Assembly (NCBI GenBank): GCA_015680685.1
Contig: MNCI01022262.1
Span: 1-51,609 of the forward strand
Direction of reading: 5' to 3'
Length of the DNA stretch: 51,609 nucleotides
Source of the DNA: Gnetum montanum
Taxonomy: Eukaryota > Streptophyta > Gnetopsida > Gnetales > Gnetaceae
Below are positions 47,830 through 51,609 of the stretch, one piece after another (positions within the stretch are counted from its first letter, which is position 1; each line of letters starts with the position of its first letter). A model generated the notes under the pieces. That model did not search any database, was not told the DNA's origin, and worked only from the letters and a program-made list of their open reading frames with translations. The position numbers and the translations under genes were made by a program.

Positions 47830-48540
47830 AACACAATGGATGATGATTCACCCCTTGATTTAGAAGTAGTATCTTCCACCATCTACTCTACATGTAATGG
47901 AGGATCCTTTGAAAATGATGGTTGCTTATTAGTAGAAAGGGTTTATGACTCTAGAATAGAATACTTCTAAAGAAGTTCATCTATAAATGTATTGTACATA
48001 ACCAAAAGTGATGGTGGACATATAGTGAAAATAGGAGGTAATTCACATTTCTGCCTTAAAGAAAAAAATAATAATTCTTTATAATGTATTGTAAATTCAT
48101 CTATAACTACATATTCCTATAGACTATTCACCATGTAATTCAATCTTTATCTCTCATTGAATGTGTCAATCAATGCATTATTCTCCCCAACAAGATTTAT
48201 AGCTCACTTCTCTATGGTGTTTAGCTCTTCCTAAAGTTCTAAATTTTTCATTTTAGTGTGGGCTTGTTAGCATTTAGCTCTATCATCTTCAACACTATTT
48301 TATTCATTATTTTAGTCAATTTTAGATCTAAATTGGAACTTGTAATATTTCTTGCTTAAATTCTTTTAATTTAGTACCTTACTTTTTAGTAAGTCGAAGT
48401 ATACCATCCACCTCTATTTTAAACTTGTTAAAAGCTCTAGCATATTTATCTTTGTCTTTATATGCTACCTGTAAATATTTATTTAATGGTTCATTTTATG
48501 CTAGAGTAGATTTAAATGCTTGTTTATGCTCTTAACATGG
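47830..48540 (-). pseudogene. Decayed coiled-coil protein remnant
   Basis: Read through TAG stops, one minus-strand frame gives MKNLELQEELNTIEKQAINL, then VGENNALIDTFNERQRLNYM and NSLQEYVVIDEF, with further Lys/Glu/Gln-rich sequence upstream and an acidic Ser-rich end. The TAG positions fit Gln. The style matches the coiled-coil remnant at 2280-3260, although I could not align the two. The family is not recognised. Confidence 0.4.
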
Positions 48541-48673
48541 TACGATAGGCTTTGGCTCTAAAGTAGTATCCCACTGTGGAATAATTTGTGACTATCAAAT
48601 AATATAGTAAGTCATTACTTACCATAATGGGATAAGACTTTAATAGTATGTTAACATCTTTATTAGCCATACC

Positions 48674-48865
48674 TGATGAGTAGTGAGTAGTCCCTACATC
48701 CAACCTATGAATCACAAGTGTTGTGCTAGTGATCTAGTAAAATTTAGTGGACATTAGTTCTCTAAATGCATGATAGGCAAGGTAGTGACTTAAGGATATG
48801 ATCGTTGTCTTCTTGGCTTCACTTGTGTAAGTGCAAGTGTATGGTTAAGTGTAAGCCAAAGCACA
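48674..48865 (-). repeat. LTR end F (minus strand), cut by element D
   Basis: The plus strand from TGATGAGTAGTGAGTAGT aligns with the 3' ends of minus-strand LTRs A and B for about 190 bp. Matching blocks include CCCTACATCCAACC and GTATGGTTAAGTGTAAGCC. Homology stops where LTR D begins. The remaining part of F would be expected beyond the far end of D, outside the window. Confidence 0.65.
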
Positions 48866-49808
48866 TGATGAGCATCAAAGTGTCACATCAATAGGCCCCC
48901 ATTGACATGACCTTTTTGATAGGCCTCGATCAATGGAATCTCATTTATGTGGTGCTGCCCCATTGATGGAGCGACATTGATGTAGTGTTTGCTATGTCTA
49001 TAGGGCCCCACCAATGTAGCCCAATAATAACAACTATAAATATGAGCTCACAGACATGTTTATGGGGAGTCAAGTCATAGTAGTAGCTGAACTCTTGCAA
49101 TTTTTACATTCAAAAGTTAAAATATTTTCCTAAGTACTTGCAGCAAGAGTCATTGAGTGTATAGATCTTTGTTCAAGCACTATTGTACATGAGCACGACA
49201 GTGTGTGTAAGAATAAAGATGAACTTCTTAATAAACCATGCAACATTTTGGATAGTTTAAATTTTTTATTCAAGCATTTAATGTTTTTAGTTATTTATTC
49301 AATGTTTCTTAGTATTTAAGCTAATTAAGTGATTAAGTGAGATAAGCTAATTGGTGATTAAGTAAAAACATAAGTATAACTTCTTTGAGCATGCATATCA
49401 CTTTTGGTAATCCTAGTAGCACTTAATTCTTGGTAACCCAAAAATGTTATATGTGTTCAAGATGTGTACAACAAGTGGGACTAGATACTTATGTTAGGAC
49501 TAGTTAAACAATAGTTAGCCCATTAGATTAAAGTAGACATTAAATTACTTTATTCTTATCCTGTTTATTTTAAGCACCAAAACCATAAAACATAAAAGAA
49601 TAAAAATCATGTGCCCCAATTATACTTAAACCATACCCTTAAGCTTCACAAGTGTAATTGGGAAGACAACAAATGACCATTAGGGAAAGGTTCGCTTCCT
49701 AGAAGACTCATGTACTAGAAACTATAGAGGCCATGGAATTCAATTGGATCATGCATGAATGCTTCATGATTCATATGGTTGGATGTAGGGGTACCTTTCC
49801 ACTCATCA
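48866..49808 (+). repeat. Element D 5' LTR
   Basis: It is 943 bp. It starts TGATGAGCATCAAAGTGTC and ends GTACCTTTCCACTCATCA, followed at once by a primer binding site. U3 contains decayed CCATTGATGG and ACATTGATGTA palindromes. CTATAAATA is at 49034-49042 and AATAAA at 49212-49217. The GTTTGCTATGTC segment upstream of TATA is shared with solo LTR B, placing D in the A/B subfamily. Confidence 0.8.
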
Positions 49809-49809
49809 T

Positions 49810-49827
49810 TGGCATTGTTGTCTAGGA
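49810..49827 (+). other. Primer binding site of element D
   Basis: TGGCATTGTTGTCTAGGA begins one base after the LTR end. It is a mutated tRNA-Asp-type site like those of A and E. Confidence 0.75.
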
Positions 49828-50039
49828 CTCTTTTTGTTGAAACGTTCACTATCTACATTAGTGAACATCATTAACATTGTTGAATGACCCCAAAGGTGAA
49901 CATCATTCTCCCACATAATATAATTACATAAGCACACTGATATTTTATTTATTTTCCAAAATGTCTTCTTCTTCTCACAGGAAAGCTGATACAAAATTTC
50001 TTGTTCCTCAAGAGTGCAAAGTGGTATACACTCACCCAA

Positions 50040-51319
50040 ATGACTATGTGCCTAATTTCACCTTCATCCTACATTAGGATAAACAATTATGATGGTGTGA
50101 TATGAAAGGCAAAATTGTAATGCCTTCTGATCAATCTATGTTTGTGATGCTACTTCAAACTCTTAAGAAGTTTGGCATCCATGATCTTCAAGAGGAGTAC
50201 ATTGTGCATGATTATAACTACTGGGACTACCATCCCACTGAAACACAATGTAGGAGTGTTGATAATGAGGAGAGGCATCATGAGGTTATGAAGGAAAAAC
50301 AATTCACCAATTCCTTTTTCCTACTAAAAAAAGATGACAATGAGGATCCTTCCTCAGGGAACTCTCAACATAAAAATTCTCCACCCCTTGTTACTGATGA
50401 TGGGGGTGTGGCTTTGAATCTGAGGTTTACTATTAATAATCTAGGTTTAGGAAAAGATGGTAGTTAAGGAAAGGGCTCAAAAAAGTATCAAGACAATAAG
50501 AAAACTAATGAACCTAGCCATGAAAATTGAAGGGGAGTTGGTAGACACCATGGTGGTGGTAGTCCTCCTCCCTCTTCATCCTTGTCATCTACATCTTTTT
50601 GTTCTTCATCTTTTCGTTCTGAAGAACGCCATAGAAGGAACAATCGTGATGGAGATGAGAAGTGGGACAATAATACTGATTGTCATGCCTACAATAATTG
50701 AAGGGATAGCAAAGGAAATCATCAACAACAATGAAATAATGATGATGATGAGCCTTTGTTGGAAACTCAAAGTATGCTTAACATTGTAGAGGTAGTTAAG
50801 ATCCCAATTAGGCATGTGAAAGTTAGTCGAATGAAGTTCTTAGATGTGAATAATGTTTTCAAATTTTAGGGGGGATATAACTCTGATCTGAAACACCATT
50901 TACAAGGCTTCCATGATGACTGCATCCTACAAAACATAGAGAATGATTGGCAGAAATTAAAGTTATTTCCTAGGACACTCATCAAGGAATTAGAAAGCTA
51001 GTACTAATCCTTAGAGCCAAAATATATCCATAGGTGAAGTACAAGGATATTGTTATTTAATGATAAATATCAGATGTACTCCATAATGTCTAATCTAAGA
51101 AGGAAAATCCAAGGATGAAAGCAAGGAAACCATGAACCCTTGGATACCAGCATGGGTAGGTACTATTATGTCACACACTGATGCCTTGGCCATGGTTATT
51201 TGTAACTTGAACAACTTTTCCACATCATATATGGGCTCAAAGAAAAAACTAGAAGCACTCTTGGGGTTTATGTTTGAGGGAGATTGTATAAACTCAGAGC
51301 TCATCAAATCCAAAGGTTG
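50040..51319 (+). pseudogene. Element D gag (decayed), cut by LTR G
   Basis: An open segment at 50102-50467 (121 codons) has LLQTLKKFGIHDLQEEYIV and an acidic, Ser-rich end. It is followed in another frame by a His/Gly/Ser/Arg-rich linker (50470-50700). Near 50880 comes the gag core DLKHHLQGFHDDCILQNIEN, then DWQKLKLFPRTLIKE. The last part (LGHGYL..EQLFHIIYGLKEK) aligns with the corresponding region of element A's gag. Fewer stops than in A or E suggest a somewhat younger copy. The frame is interrupted at 51325 by LTR G. Confidence 0.75.
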
Positions 51320-51346
51320 ATAGATGATGAGACGCGGTTTACACTA

Positions 51347-51413
51347 GGCCGCGATATCGCGGCCGACACGATATCGCGTCTTCTCCTGCGATATCGTGTA
51401 CGCGATATCGCGT
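51347..51413 (+). promoter_or_regulatory. CGATATCG palindrome array in U3 of LTR G
   Basis: Four CGATATCG cores lie at 51352, 51369, 51389 and 51403. The first sits in a perfect 18 bp palindrome, GGCCGCGATATCGCGGCC (51347-51364). The last is in a perfect 14 bp one, ACGCGATATCGCGT (51400-51413). The array ends 13 bp before the TATA box. Tandem palindromes just upstream of TATA are typical of transcription factor sites, but the factor is unknown. Confidence 0.75.
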
Positions 51414-51426
51414 CGCGCTGCCATTT

Positions 51427-51435
51427 CTATAAATA
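51427..51435 (+). promoter_or_regulatory. TATA box of LTR G
   Basis: CTATAAATA lies between the palindrome array and the R region, in the same position as in LTRs B, C and D. Confidence 0.75.
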
Positions 51436-51609
51436 AGAGGCGGCACTCCCCTTTTTCCCCAATCCTGGCTAGTGTAGCGAAGCTCTGGCAGATTGATCAC
51501 TCCAGAGTTAGAATTTTTCCCCATGTGCCCGCAGTAGGAGTCCTAGAGTGAACGGCTCTTTATTCGAGCAGCTTGTAACCTGAACCCAAGTTGTGTACGG
51601 CAATAAAGA

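Larger units (their letters stand above)
51325..51609 (+). mobile_element. LTR G, start of a young LTR element (truncated by window)
   Basis: It begins TGATGAGACGCGG inside gag of D. CTATAAATA is at 51427-51435. The R region contains CCATGTGCCCGCAGTAGGAG and GGCTCTTTATTCGAGCAGC, then AATAAA at 51602-51607 right at the window end. It has about 18 CpG in its first 90 bp and intact CAG/CTG sites, unlike everything around it. It is therefore little decayed. Whether it is a full element or a solo LTR cannot be seen. Confidence 0.8.

Noticed and set aside
48674-49808. A single 1135 bp LTR with ~70 bp inverted termini
   Set aside because: Comparison with A and B shows the first 192 bp are the 3' end of a minus-strand LTR (F). 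The D LTR starts at 48866. The inverted look comes from two LTRs in opposite orientation.
51339-51524. Minus-strand 61-codon frame across LTR G
   Set aside because: It overlaps the palindrome array, TATA box and R region of LTR G, which explain the sequence better.

Overview
This window reads as intergenic DNA from a very large, repeat-packed plant nuclear genome. A gymnosperm is my guess, but nothing in the sequence settles it. It is AT-rich and CpG-poor. I see no bacterial operon, no tRNA or rRNA gene and no convincing intact host gene. Nearly all coding sequence is decayed transposable elements, whose reading frames are broken mostly by TAG where CAG (Gln) is expected. That is the mark left by deamination of methylated CHG and CG sites.

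Layout. 0.7-6.9 kb: decayed plus-strand coding remnants (a retroelement-like protein, a coiled-coil protein and a gag-like protein) around a possible LTR. 8.1-10.6 kb: local repeats, including four copies of a foldback with paired arms that change together. 11.7-14.4 kb: an 11-copy array of a 45-46 bp hairpin unit leading into a decayed transposase-like gene with a GHTHEDID motif. 14.0-17.0 kb: the end of that gene and its flank in three nearly identical ~1.03 kb tandem copies. 17.2-20.3 kb: a decayed LINE. 21.3-23.5 kb: repeats and SINE-like relics. 23.9-26.2 kb: a less decayed, gene-like island; a one-base N gap at 23775 has a 46 bp duplicated flank.

26.3-41.1 kb is a readable nested stack. 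An old minus-strand L1-type LINE is split by a 10.2 kb minus-strand LTR retrotransposon (element A, target duplication ATTGT). A contains a solo LTR (B, duplication AAATA) in its interior and an opposite-strand LTR element (C, duplication TAAGG/TAAAG) in its 5' LTR. 43-51.6 kb: a SINE-like relic, an RTE-type LINE, a second gag-bearing relative (E), a minus-strand LTR end (F) split by a plus-strand relative (D), and at the right edge the start of a CpG-rich, undecayed LTR (G) inserted into the gag of D.

Elements A to G form one superfamily. Where the relevant parts are present, they share TGATGA...TCATCA termini, a CTATAAATA-type TATA box, a conserved ~100 bp R region ending at a poly(A) signal, a conserved ~70 bp 3' LTR end and, in A, D and E, a tRNA-Asp-type primer binding site. 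Their U3 regions are unrelated and carry different palindrome-rich arrays. Only gag is recognisable in their interiors; I found no pol. No element here looks able to move by itself, with the possible exception of G, whose body lies outside the window.
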